Assembly (NCBI GenBank): GCA_018882645.1
Contig: VERM01000013.1
Coordinates: 1 to 13,332, forward strand
Reading direction: 5' to 3'
Origin: Ferruginibacter sp.
Lineage (GTDB): Bacteria > Bacteroidota > Bacteroidia > Chitinophagales > Chitinophagaceae
DNA length: 13,332 bases
Positions within the stretch are counted from its first letter, which is position 1, and the number at the start of each line of letters is the position of its first letter. This document shows positions 1-6,828 of this stretch, piece after piece. The position numbers and the translations under genes are program-made. The notes beneath the pieces were generated by a model that saw only the letters and a program-made list of their open reading frames with translations, made no database searches and was not told the DNA's origin.

Positions 1-862
1 TCTTTCTCCCATTGATGGTTATCATATTATTGTGCATCCAGTAGTTGACCGGCTTGGCATGATTACAGATGGTGCTTTGTGCAATCTCGCTTTCATGATG
101 AGGGAACAGCAAATCCATTCCACCGCCATGAATATCGAAAGTGGCGCCAAGGTATTTGGTGGCCATTGCAGAGCACTCGATGTGCCAACCAGGGAACCCC
201 TCTCCCCATGGGCTTTTCCAGCGCATGATGTGTTCGGGCGGCGCTGCTTTCCATAATGCAAAGTCGGCAACATCTCGTTTTTCCTGCTGCCCATCCAGTT
301 CACGAACCGGATTTTCTCTCGACTCTGCATCCAGCAAATCCTCTAATATTCGTCCGCTTAATTTGCCGTAATCGTGAGAAGCCGCATATTTTTTCACATC
401 AAAATAAACAGAGCCATTTTTCTCATACGCATATCCCTGGCGAATAATTTCTTCAATCATGTTGATCTGCTCCACAATATGGCCGGTAGCAGTAGGTTCT
501 ATACTGGGTTCAACGCAGTTGAATTGCTTCATAGCCCAATGAAAGAGATTGGTATATTTCTGCACCAGCTCCATTGGCTCCAGCTTTTCCAGCAGCGCCT
601 TTGAGCTCACTTTATCTTCGGCTTCTCTGCCTTCTTCTTCAAAATGTCCGGCATCCGTGATGTTTCTGACATATCGGACTTTATATTTTTTATAAGTTAG
701 GTATCGATATACTACATCAAAAGTAATATAGGGTCGAGCGTGTCCTAGGTGGCTCTCTCCGCTTACGGTTGGGCCGCATACATACATTCCCACATGGCCT
801 GGTGTTACCGGCACAAAAGCTTCTTTTTTTCTACTGTATGAGTTGTATATATGCAGGGTCAT
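1..862 (-). CDS. cysS: Cysteinyl-tRNA synthetase, N-terminal part (cut by window edge)
   Basis: Class I aminoacyl-tRNA synthetase that charges tRNA-Cys with cysteine in the cytoplasm. Translation from the ATG at 862 gives 287 residues and runs off the window, so the KMSKS loop and anticodon-binding domain (about 200 more residues in the family) are missing. Visible signatures are MYVCGPTV with C29, the HIGH-type motif HLGH at 38-41, [20 protein letters not shown] with C230, and [17 protein letters not shown] with H255 and E259. C29, C230, H255 and E259 match the four zinc ligands of E. coli CysRS (C28, C209, H234, E238), so the cysteine-selecting site is intact. The insertion between the first two ligands is longer than in E. 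coli, as I recall for Bacteroidota CysRS. It lies 81 nt downstream of the EEP gene and has its own candidate promoter, so it is probably a separate transcription unit. Confidence 0.97.
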   Translation of the reverse strand, partial: MTLHIYNSYSRKKEAFVPVTPGHVGMYVCGPTVSGESHLGHARPYITFDVVYRYLTYKKYKVRYVRNITDAGHFEEEGREAEDKVSSKALLEKLEPMELVQKYTNLFHWAMKQFNCVEPSIEPTATGHIVEQINMIEEIIRQGYAYEKNGSVYFDVKKYAASHDYGKLSGRILEDLLDAESRENPVRELDGQQEKRDVADFALWKAAPPEHIMRWKSPWGEGFPGWHIECSAMATKYLGATFDIHGGGMDLLFPHHESEIAQSTICNHAKPVNYWMHNNMITINGRK

Positions 863-904
863 TCTTAAAAAAATTTAAATCAAGATGTTGTAAACCATCC
901 ACAA

Positions 905-937
905 CAAAGATAATTGGTTAAAAAATAATTTACCAGA
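905..937 (-). promoter_or_regulatory. Candidate Bacteroidota-type promoter for cysS
   Basis: On the minus strand, positions 912-905 read TATCTTTG, a full match to the Bacteroidota -7 consensus TAnnTTTG. A TCTG at 937-934, 21 nt upstream, is a weak (3 of 4) match to the -33 TTTG element. Both lie inside the 81-nt gap between the EEP gene and cysS, and the predicted transcript would have a leader of about 35-40 nt. The same -7 octamer occurs upstream of recA. The call rests on consensus matching only. Confidence 0.5.
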
Positions 938-943
938 TAGTGC

Positions 944-2074
944 TTAATCTGTTTTTTTAATGAAAGATAAGTCAGCAATAATCGGAAAGTGATCACTTAA
1001 ATCGGTTTTAAACCTGTCGTATTGTAAGACATCAAAAGACGGATTACAAAAAATATTGTCGATTCTTAATGTCGGTGATATCGCATTAAATGTTGCTCCA
1101 AGACCAACTCCCTTTTCCGCAAAAGCATTTTTCATTTCTTTACCAATTGTATAGTATGCGTAACTGTTAGGAACGTCGTTAAAGTCGCCACAAATTATTA
1201 CCGGATAAGGGCTTTCATCTATATGTTTCTTTAAAAAATCGCTCTGTTTTTTTCTCTCAATGAACCCTGTTTTCATTTTTTGAAACACATTTTTTGAATT
1301 TCCCATGTAATTATTATCTACAGAGAGCTCTTCCAGATACCTCAGGGTTTCATCGTTGAAACGAAGGCTCTCCAGGTGTACGTTGAACACCCGGAAGGTG
1401 TCGGTTTCTTTTACCAAATCTGCAAACAGAAAGGTTGAATTGTATTTTTTTCTGTTGCAGCTTATACTTTCGCTTTTTATGATTGGATATCGGCTTACAA
1501 TCATCAAACCAAAATGATGGGAATTCCCAAAATCATGAGCCGGGTTGTAATGATACTTAAAATTGTATCCACCCAATTTGCTGATGATGTCGGGTAAATA
1601 ATTGTAAGCTTTTGGGATATTATCGCTGGCTGCCATTTCCTGAACACATAGTATATCCGGCCCCATTTTATTGATAAAGTTTATCATTTCGGATTTTTTA
1701 TCAGGTGCAGTGCGGTAGTCTATTAAATTAAAAAGTTTCACATTCCAGCTCATTACCCGTAAAGCTTTTTCGTTTTTACTCATTTGAAAGTCCCCTGAAA
1801 ACCGGAATTGAAATAAATGACCGATGCGAGACCAACATAAAACAATACTGAGCACCCCAATCAGTGCGTAACGAGGTTTTGTTAATAGCCAAAGAAGCAT
1901 AAACCCCAAAAGAGCAACGAGAATAAAAAAAGAGCCGGTGGAGAAAAAGCCTAAATACCAATACCCGCTATGAATACGTGAACCATAAATGGATATAAGA
2001 AAAACCAAGGAAACAATTATATTGGCAACAATAAAAAACCGTTTACCCAATTTTCGTGCCCATTTTTTTACCAT
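944..2074 (-). CDS. Membrane-anchored endonuclease/exonuclease/phosphatase (EEP) family protein
   Basis: A 376-residue protein. Three hydrophobic segments (about 13-34, 39-65 and 69-90) are followed by a full EEP-fold metal-dependent hydrolase domain (about 104-374). The active-site set is complete: N111 in MSWNVK, E146 in CVQE, H233 in NVHLES, D297 and N299 in GDFND, D339 in RIDNIF, and D361-H362 in SDH. The family includes DNase I-like nucleases, sphingomyelinases and inositol phosphatases, and sequence alone does not give the substrate. The N-terminus is Lys/Arg-rich (likely cytoplasmic), so three crossings would put the catalytic domain on the outer face of the inner membrane (inference). 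It is the last gene of the run with the two rhomboids, 23 nt after the second. A rhomboid-rhomboid-EEP order recurs in Bacteroidota as I recall it. Confidence 0.9.
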   Translation of the reverse strand: MVKKWARKLGKRFFIVANIIVSLVFLISIYGSRIHSGYWYLGFFSTGSFFILVALLGFMLLWLLTKPRYALIGVLSIVLCWSRIGHLFQFRFSGDFQMSKNEKALRVMSWNVKLFNLIDYRTAPDKKSEMINFINKMGPDILCVQEMAASDNIPKAYNYLPDIISKLGGYNFKYHYNPAHDFGNSHHFGLMIVSRYPIIKSESISCNRKKYNSTFLFADLVKETDTFRVFNVHLESLRFNDETLRYLEELSVDNNYMGNSKNVFQKMKTGFIERKKQSDFLKKHIDESPYPVIICGDFNDVPNSYAYYTIGKEMKNAFAEKGVGLGATFNAISPTLRIDNIFCNPSFDVLQYDRFKTDLSDHFPIIADLSFIKKTD

Positions 2075-2097
2075 ATGGCATTAAGATTTTTGATTTT

Positions 2098-3045
2098 TCA
2101 ATAATTGTCCTGCTCGGAAGCTTTTTTCAGAAATGTTTTTTCTTCTTCAGTTAAGCCTTCGTATCCTTTTTCGTTTATTTTATCGAGCAAATCATCAATC
2201 CGTTTTTGTGTAATGCGGGATTGCTTGGTATAGGGCTTGTTGTTTCCTACCACATAAAAAATTTCATCTTTGGTAGACTTATTTGTAGTTTTTGGTGTCG
2301 GTGTAAATATATGGATGAATCGATTATAGGCGGAATTCATCCAAACGCTTCCATCGAATCCCCGTTTTAAAAATAGTGCAAATAAAAATCCACCCAAACC
2401 ACCCCCCAGATGTGTAAAGTAATGAACAGCGCTGGCCGAGGTGCCCATAAAATCAACTATAGCATACAGTAAAAAAAGAACCCATAATGGAAATCCGTTT
2501 CTTATATGCGTAAAAATTCTGTGGTTAGGATATAAAGTAGTCGTGGCTGTTGCAATAGCCATTACTGATGCATTTGCCCCAATGAATTGTGGATGACTTA
2601 ATGTTGTTTCGGATAGAGAAAGAGAATTTGAAACAATAAAAAAAATACCGCCGAGGAGACCGCCGTATATATAAACCGGAACAACTTTATCGTTTCCTGC
2701 TGTTATTTGTAAGATATATCCGAAAGACCAAAGCCAGAGCATATTTCCTATCAATCTCATCAACCCCGAACCGGTATCACAAAACATATACGAAAGCAGC
2801 GTCCATGGCCGTTGTAACAGAAGTTTGACGGAGGATGGCAATGAAAACCAGTCTACAATTTGCTGATTAAACATTTCGGCAGATTGCCGGCCAAAATAAT
2901 AACCTACCTGAATCAGCAAGAGTAAAAGAAAAAAAAAGATGTTGACAGCAAAAAGTGCAACTATTGCATTGTTGTCGCTACCAAGAGCGTATCGCCTCTT
3001 TTTTCTATGATGCTTGTATTCCAGATATCTTTCAGACTCTCCCAT
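2098..3045 (-). CDS. Rhomboid-family membrane protein, catalytic serine missing (likely pseudoprotease)
   Basis: A 315-residue polytopic protein with the rhomboid membrane core (about residues 25-230) and a cytoplasmic tail of about 85 residues. The tail ends in a charged helical motif near 282-309 (RIDDLLDKINEKGYEGL...EEEKTFL), resembling the C-terminal domain (DUF6576, from memory) found on many Bacteroidota rhomboids. The TM6 histidine is kept (H212 in THLGGGLGG), but the GxSG serine position reads G156-A-N158-A-S160: aligned to GASGAVM of the neighbouring rhomboid, the nucleophile is Asn158. The TM2 histidine of HLLFN is Arg97 here (RLIGN), although Asn101 is kept. These changes predict loss of proteolysis, as in iRhoms or derlins, with a possible chaperone or adaptor role (inference). 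The alternative, that Ser160 serves as nucleophile, seems unlikely. The gap to the upstream rhomboid is 24 nt. Confidence 0.9.
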   Translation of the reverse strand: MGESERYLEYKHHRKKRRYALGSDNNAIVALFAVNIFFFLLLLLIQVGYYFGRQSAEMFNQQIVDWFSLPSSVKLLLQRPWTLLSYMFCDTGSGLMRLIGNMLWLWSFGYILQITAGNDKVVPVYIYGGLLGGIFFIVSNSLSLSETTLSHPQFIGANASVMAIATATTTLYPNHRIFTHIRNGFPLWVLFLLYAIVDFMGTSASAVHYFTHLGGGLGGFLFALFLKRGFDGSVWMNSAYNRFIHIFTPTPKTTNKSTKDEIFYVVGNNKPYTKQSRITQKRIDDLLDKINEKGYEGLTEEEKTFLKKASEQDNY

Positions 3046-3069
3046 CTGTTGAATAATAAGAATTGAAGA

Positions 3070-3759
3070 CTAATAAAACGTTTTTTTGTTTGTTTTGTTC
3101 CAATATAAAACCAATAAAAATCCCGCCAAAGCCCCGCCAACATGAGCAAAATGTGCTACATTATCATTTGCCGTATTGTAAACGCCACCGAAGATATCAA
3201 GCGCTATAATACCGATGATGGCCCATTTCGCTTTAACAGGAAAGGGTATGGGCATAATGAACAATTGTGTGTTGGGAAACAAATACCCAAAAGCAGCTAA
3301 GATTCCCATAACCGCGCCGGATGCCCCAATGGTACAATTCAAACGCATCATGGTTTGATATTGAACCATATCACTTTCATTGAGGGTTAGAATATCAATC
3401 TGATGAAAGTCTACCACATAATTTACCATCTGCGTGAGGCCTGCGACAAATCCGCATATCAGAAAAAAGAGTAAAAACCGCTTCGATCCCCACACTTTTT
3501 CCAGCACATTTCCAAACATCCATAATCCAAGCATATTAAATAGCAGATGAAAAAAACTGCCATGCATGAAGATGTGTGTGATGATTTGGTGTGGACGGTA
3601 TTCGTCAGATTTGTAGTGGTGTAATGCGAACCAATCATTAACTCGATTGTCTTGTTCAAGGCCTCCGAAAGCAGCTTGTGCAAAAAAAACCAACACATTG
3701 ATTATGATAAGATTGAGTACTATAGGAGAGGTCTGCTGAAAACGGTTTCGGAATTCCAT
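3070..3759 (-). CDS. Rhomboid intramembrane serine protease (canonical, predicted active)
   Basis: A 229-residue protein of compact bacterial-rhomboid size with six predicted membrane segments and little else. The catalytic dyad is intact: Ser147 in the GASGAVMG motif (TM4) and His206 in AHVGGALAGF (TM6). The TM2 residues supporting the oxyanion, H71 and N75 in HLLFN, are present, as is the WMFGN sequence after them. Rhomboids cleave membrane-spanning substrates within or near the bilayer of the inner membrane; the substrate cannot be read from the sequence. The ATG at 3759 begins MEFRNRF shortly before TM1, as is usual. The gene lies 23 nt after the methyltransferase gene and 24 nt before the degenerate rhomboid paralogue, so cotranscription is likely. 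The side-by-side pair suggests an old duplication followed by divergence. Confidence 0.95.
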   Translation of the reverse strand: MEFRNRFQQTSPIVLNLIIINVLVFFAQAAFGGLEQDNRVNDWFALHHYKSDEYRPHQIITHIFMHGSFFHLLFNMLGLWMFGNVLEKVWGSKRFLLFFLICGFVAGLTQMVNYVVDFHQIDILTLNESDMVQYQTMMRLNCTIGASGAVMGILAAFGYLFPNTQLFIMPIPFPVKAKWAIIGIIALDIFGGVYNTANDNVAHFAHVGGALAGFLLVLYWNKTNKKTFY

Positions 3760-3782
3760 TGGGTAAAGTTATGTCTTAATCA

Positions 3783-5195
3783 TTAATTTTTTAAAACCAA
3801 TAACACCACACATTCTATATGATGGGTATGCGGAAACATATCCACCGGTTGAATTTTTTCGATGCGGTATTTTTCTGAAAGCAAAGCCAGGTCTCTTGCC
3901 TGTGTGGCTGTATTGCAGCTCACATAAACAATTTTTGGAGCTTCCATTTCAAGCAATTTGATCACCAGTTTTTCATGCATCCCCGCCCTTGGAGGATCAG
4001 TGATAACCACATCCGGCTTTCCATTCACGTGGAAAAACTCGTCATTGCATACCTTAATGACATCTCCGGCAAAGAAATGGGCATGATGGATATCATTCAA
4101 CAAGGCGTTTTTCTTGGCATCTTCAATCGCATCTTCCACTACTTCAACGCCAATAATCTTCTTTGCATGAGTACTCAGAAAAATTCCTATACTTCCGGTT
4201 CCGCAATACAAATCATACACCACCTCATTTCCTGTTAAACCGGCAAACTCCCTCGTAACTCTATACAATTTTTCGGCCTGTTTGGTGTTGGTCTGAAAAA
4301 ATGATTTTGGACTGATAATAAACTGAAAGTCCTCAAGCTTTTCGATTACAAATCCTTTGCCATAATATACCTGAGGCGTAAGATCATAAATACTGTCGTT
4401 CCATTTGGGATTGATAGTATATAACAATGTTGTGATTGTGGGAACCTGTTCAAGCAAATGATTGAGCAAAAGATTCCGATTGTTTTCATCCTCGTAATTC
4501 AAACAAACATTCACCATCAATTCTCCTGTGGTACAATATCGAATGATGATGTTGCGCAACCATCCTGTATGTTCTTTGATATCATAAAATGAGAACTGAT
4601 GCTGTATGGCAATATCTCTGATGGTGTTGCGGATATTATCGTTGAGAGGATGCATCAGATGACATTCAAAAATATCAATCACTTTATCAAAAATTCTGGG
4701 TACATGATATCCCAGCGCATTTTGTTGCGGCACTATTCCGTCTGTTTTTATCTCATCATTGGTCAAAAATCGTTTGTTGCTGAAGGTAAATTCCAGCTTA
4801 TTTCGGTATGCTACCGTCTTTTCGGATCCTATGATGGGCAATATTTCAGGAATCTCCAATTTTCCGATTCGGGTAAAATTAGCTGCAACCTCCTGCTGTT
4901 TGTATTGTAGTTGTTTTGGATAAGGCAACATCTGCCATTTACAACCCCCGCAAATTCCAAAATGCCGGCAAAAGGGAGCAATCCTGTCGGATGCCGGTTG
5001 AATCATTCTAACAACCCGACCTTCGGCCCAGTCTTTTTTGTTTTTGAATATCTGGATGTCTACAACATCGCCGGGTACGGCTCCTGATACAAAAATTACC
5101 TTTCCATCATGCCTTACCAGCGCTTTTCCTTCCGCAGCATAGTCTGTAATTGAAATGCGCTCAAGAATGAACCTGTTCTTTTGTTTTTTTCTCAC
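3783..5195 (-). CDS. rlmD: 23S rRNA (uracil-C5)-methyltransferase, RlmD/RumA type
   Basis: SAM-dependent RNA m5U methyltransferase of 470 residues; in E. coli the family member RlmD modifies U1939 of 23S rRNA. Domains in order are an N-terminal TRAM RNA-binding domain (about 12-65), a 4Fe-4S ligand set C76, C82, C85 (CRHFGICGGC) and C178, a central domain, and a Rossmann methyltransferase domain. The last carries SPKSFFQTN (296-304), the SAM loop DLYCGTGSIG (328-337), TDPPRAG (399-405), the catalytic Cys427 in SCNT, and Glu461 near the end. The Fe-S cysteines fit RlmD over TrmA, but RlmCD-like specificity (U747 plus U1939) is not excluded, so the symbol is provisional. The start is GTG at 5195: an in-frame TAA lies four codons upstream, no closer ATG exists, and the MRKK start followed by the TRAM domain is typical. 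It heads the four-gene minus-strand run. Confidence 0.93.
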   Translation of the reverse strand: MRKKQKNRFILERISITDYAAEGKALVRHDGKVIFVSGAVPGDVVDIQIFKNKKDWAEGRVVRMIQPASDRIAPFCRHFGICGGCKWQMLPYPKQLQYKQQEVAANFTRIGKLEIPEILPIIGSEKTVAYRNKLEFTFSNKRFLTNDEIKTDGIVPQQNALGYHVPRIFDKVIDIFECHLMHPLNDNIRNTIRDIAIQHQFSFYDIKEHTGWLRNIIIRYCTTGELMVNVCLNYEDENNRNLLLNHLLEQVPTITTLLYTINPKWNDSIYDLTPQVYYGKGFVIEKLEDFQFIISPKSFFQTNTKQAEKLYRVTREFAGLTGNEVVYDLYCGTGSIGIFLSTHAKKIIGVEVVEDAIEDAKKNALLNDIHHAHFFAGDVIKVCNDEFFHVNGKPDVVITDPPRAGMHEKLVIKLLEMEAPKIVYVSCNTATQARDLALLSEKYRIEKIQPVDMFPHTHHIECVVLLVLKN

Positions 5196-5199
5196 AGCA

Positions 5200-5207
5200 C
5201 AAAATTA
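5200..5207 (-). promoter_or_regulatory. Possible -7 box immediately before the rlmD start
   Basis: The minus strand reads TAATTTTG from 5207 to 5200, a full match to the Bacteroidota TAnnTTTG -7 box, ending only four bases before the GTG start at 5195. No good -33 element is seen at the usual distance. If functional, it would make the transcript leaderless or nearly so. In AT-rich DNA the match may be chance. Confidence 0.25.
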
Positions 5208-5227
5208 ACCTTTAATAAAGAAACTTG

Positions 5228-5261
5228 TTTTGTCAATGAATTGTAATTTTACATGCGTTTG
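5228..5261 (+). promoter_or_regulatory. Weak candidate promoter for the TlpA-like/PPIase unit
   Basis: TTTTG at 5228-5232 is followed after 21 nt by TGCGTTTG at 5254-5261. This is a one-mismatch version of the TAnnTTTG -7 box at near-standard spacing from a TTTG -33 box. It sits in the 106-nt divergent gap between the methyltransferase gene and the thioredoxin-like gene and would give a leader of about 35 nt. The support is sequence resemblance only. Confidence 0.3.
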
Positions 5262-5301
5262 TATTAAAGGCTAAATAAATTTTTTGATGACATTCTGAAC
5301 C

Positions 5302-6801
5302 ATGAAAAAAGCATATTTACTTTCGTTTTCCCTTGCACTTATCGGCTTGTGTGCCATTGCTCAAAAAAAACCACGCGCCACTCAAAATAAGGAGAATCAT
5401 ACTGCCAATGTATTTTCTCCAAAAAAAGACTCCTCTTTTTTGATTACCCTGAAAAGTAAAAACTTTAAAGAAGGCATCGCGTATTTATGCTACCGTATGG
5501 GAGAAAAACTCAATGTGGAAGATTCCGCGGCAGTGAATGGAAAGGGCATTGCAATCTTTGAAGGAAACAGAAGGTTGCCTGGAGGAATCTACACGGTGGT
5601 GTTTCCCGGAAAAAATCATACCGCAGACTTTTTTCTGGATAAAGAGCAGGAAATTCTTATTGAGGCCGATACGGCTGATTTGATTAACATGAAAGTGATA
5701 GGCTCTCCGGAAAACAAACTTTTTTATGAATACCAAAAGTTTGTCGGAGAAAAAGGAACGCTGATGCAAAATGAAAAAATGGCTTATATCACTTCATCCA
5801 CAAAAGCAGATTCAGTTTTGCACGAAGAAAAATATCTTCAGTACAACAAAGAGCTTACAGCATATCGTGAAAACATCATCAAAAATCAGCCTGAATCAAT
5901 GATGGCTGTCATGTTAAACGCAATGAAAGAACCGGAGTTACCTATAAAAAAGGCCAAATCAAGACAAGACACGCTCGACAATTATCACTATTATAAAAAG
6001 CATTACTGGGACGGGGTAACGTTTATGGATGAACGAATCATTCGCACCCCGTTTTTTATGCCCAAACTGGAGCAATATTACAGAGATATTCTTCCTCAGA
6101 TTCCGGATAGTTTGATCCAGGATATTGATTACAAACTTCTACTGGCCAGAACATGTCCGGAGATGTTTAAATTTTTACTCAATTGGGTTACAGACGAATA
6201 TTTGAATCCCAAAATCATGGGACTTGATGCCGTCTTCGTTCACCTTTTTGAAAAATACCACAGTAAGGGTATCAGTAGCTGGCTCAATGAAAAACAAATG
6301 GAAACCATTTCCAGAAGAGCTTATATGCAAATGAGCAACCTGATTGGTGCAACGGCCGCTAATCTCGAGATGATGGACTCCACCGGGAAAACCAAAGAGT
6401 TATATTCCGTTGCCGGCGATTACACTCTTGTGGTTTTCTGGGATCCCACATGCGGACATTGTAAAGAAGAAATCCCTCGAATTGATTCCATTTATCAGGC
6501 TTCATGGAAAAAAAGAAATGTAAAAATTTATGCAGTATTAACTGAGCCGGATAAAAAAACGGAATGGGTCAACTATATCAAAGAACACAAAATTGGAGCA
6601 TGGACACATGTGTATCAAACCAAAGAACAGGAAAAAAGCATCACCGATTCCGGCAGACCCGGTTTCAGACAGTTATATGATGTCATATCTACACCAACGC
6701 TTTTCCTGCTGGATAAAGATAAAAGAATCGTAGGTAAAAAGCTCAGCTGGCAACAACTTGATGATTTCTTGCAGACAAAATGGAATGAAAAAAAAGGATA
6801 G
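5302..6801 (+). CDS. Exported TlpA/ResA-like thioredoxin-fold protein with N-terminal DUF4369-type domain
   Basis: A 499-residue protein with a clear signal peptide (MKKAYLLSFSLALIGLCAIA, predicted cut before QKK; the LC context does not form a proper lipobox). An N-terminal beta-rich domain (about 48-140), with ITLKSKNFKEG, GGIYTVVF and AEILIE-like strands, resembles DUF4369. A helical middle part (about 145-350) resembles DUF5106 as I recall it. A C-terminal thioredoxin domain (about 355-495) has FWDPTCGHCKEEIP with the redox pair C384/C387 and the cis-proline P465 in STPTLFLLDK. The likely role is disulfide reduction or isomerisation in the periplasm or at the envelope; the redox partner is unknown. 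Such large proteins are common in Bacteroidota. The next gene, an exported prolyl isomerase, begins 27 nt downstream, suggesting a two-gene envelope-folding operon. Confidence 0.92.
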   Translation: MKKAYLLSFSLALIGLCAIAQKKPRATQNKENHTANVFSPKKDSSFLITLKSKNFKEGIAYLCYRMGEKLNVEDSAAVNGKGIAIFEGNRRLPGGIYTVVFPGKNHTADFFLDKEQEILIEADTADLINMKVIGSPENKLFYEYQKFVGEKGTLMQNEKMAYITSSTKADSVLHEEKYLQYNKELTAYRENIIKNQPESMMAVMLNAMKEPELPIKKAKSRQDTLDNYHYYKKHYWDGVTFMDERIIRTPFFMPKLEQYYRDILPQIPDSLIQDIDYKLLLARTCPEMFKFLLNWVTDEYLNPKIMGLDAVFVHLFEKYHSKGISSWLNEKQMETISRRAYMQMSNLIGATAANLEMMDSTGKTKELYSVAGDYTLVVFWDPTCGHCKEEIPRIDSIYQASWKKRNVKIYAVLTEPDKKTEWVNYIKEHKIGAWTHVYQTKEQEKSITDSGRPGFRQLYDVISTPTLFLLDKDKRIVGKKLSWQQLDDFLQTKWNEKKG

Positions 6802-6828
6802 AACCCAATCAAAAATGACCATAACCCG

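Noticed and set aside
32..604. Plus-strand open frames of 63-76 codons
   Set aside because: They lie antisense to the clear CysRS frame, overlap one another and encode nothing recognisable.
944..3045. Possible frameshift or pseudogene in the second rhomboid or EEP gene, given the missing catalytic Ser
   Set aside because: Both frames are open from start to stop with normal lengths and otherwise conserved domains; the change is a substitution, not decay of the frame.
4599..4910. 103-codon plus-strand frame inside the methyltransferase gene
   Set aside because: Antisense shadow of the conserved rlmD reading frame with no start context or recognisable product.
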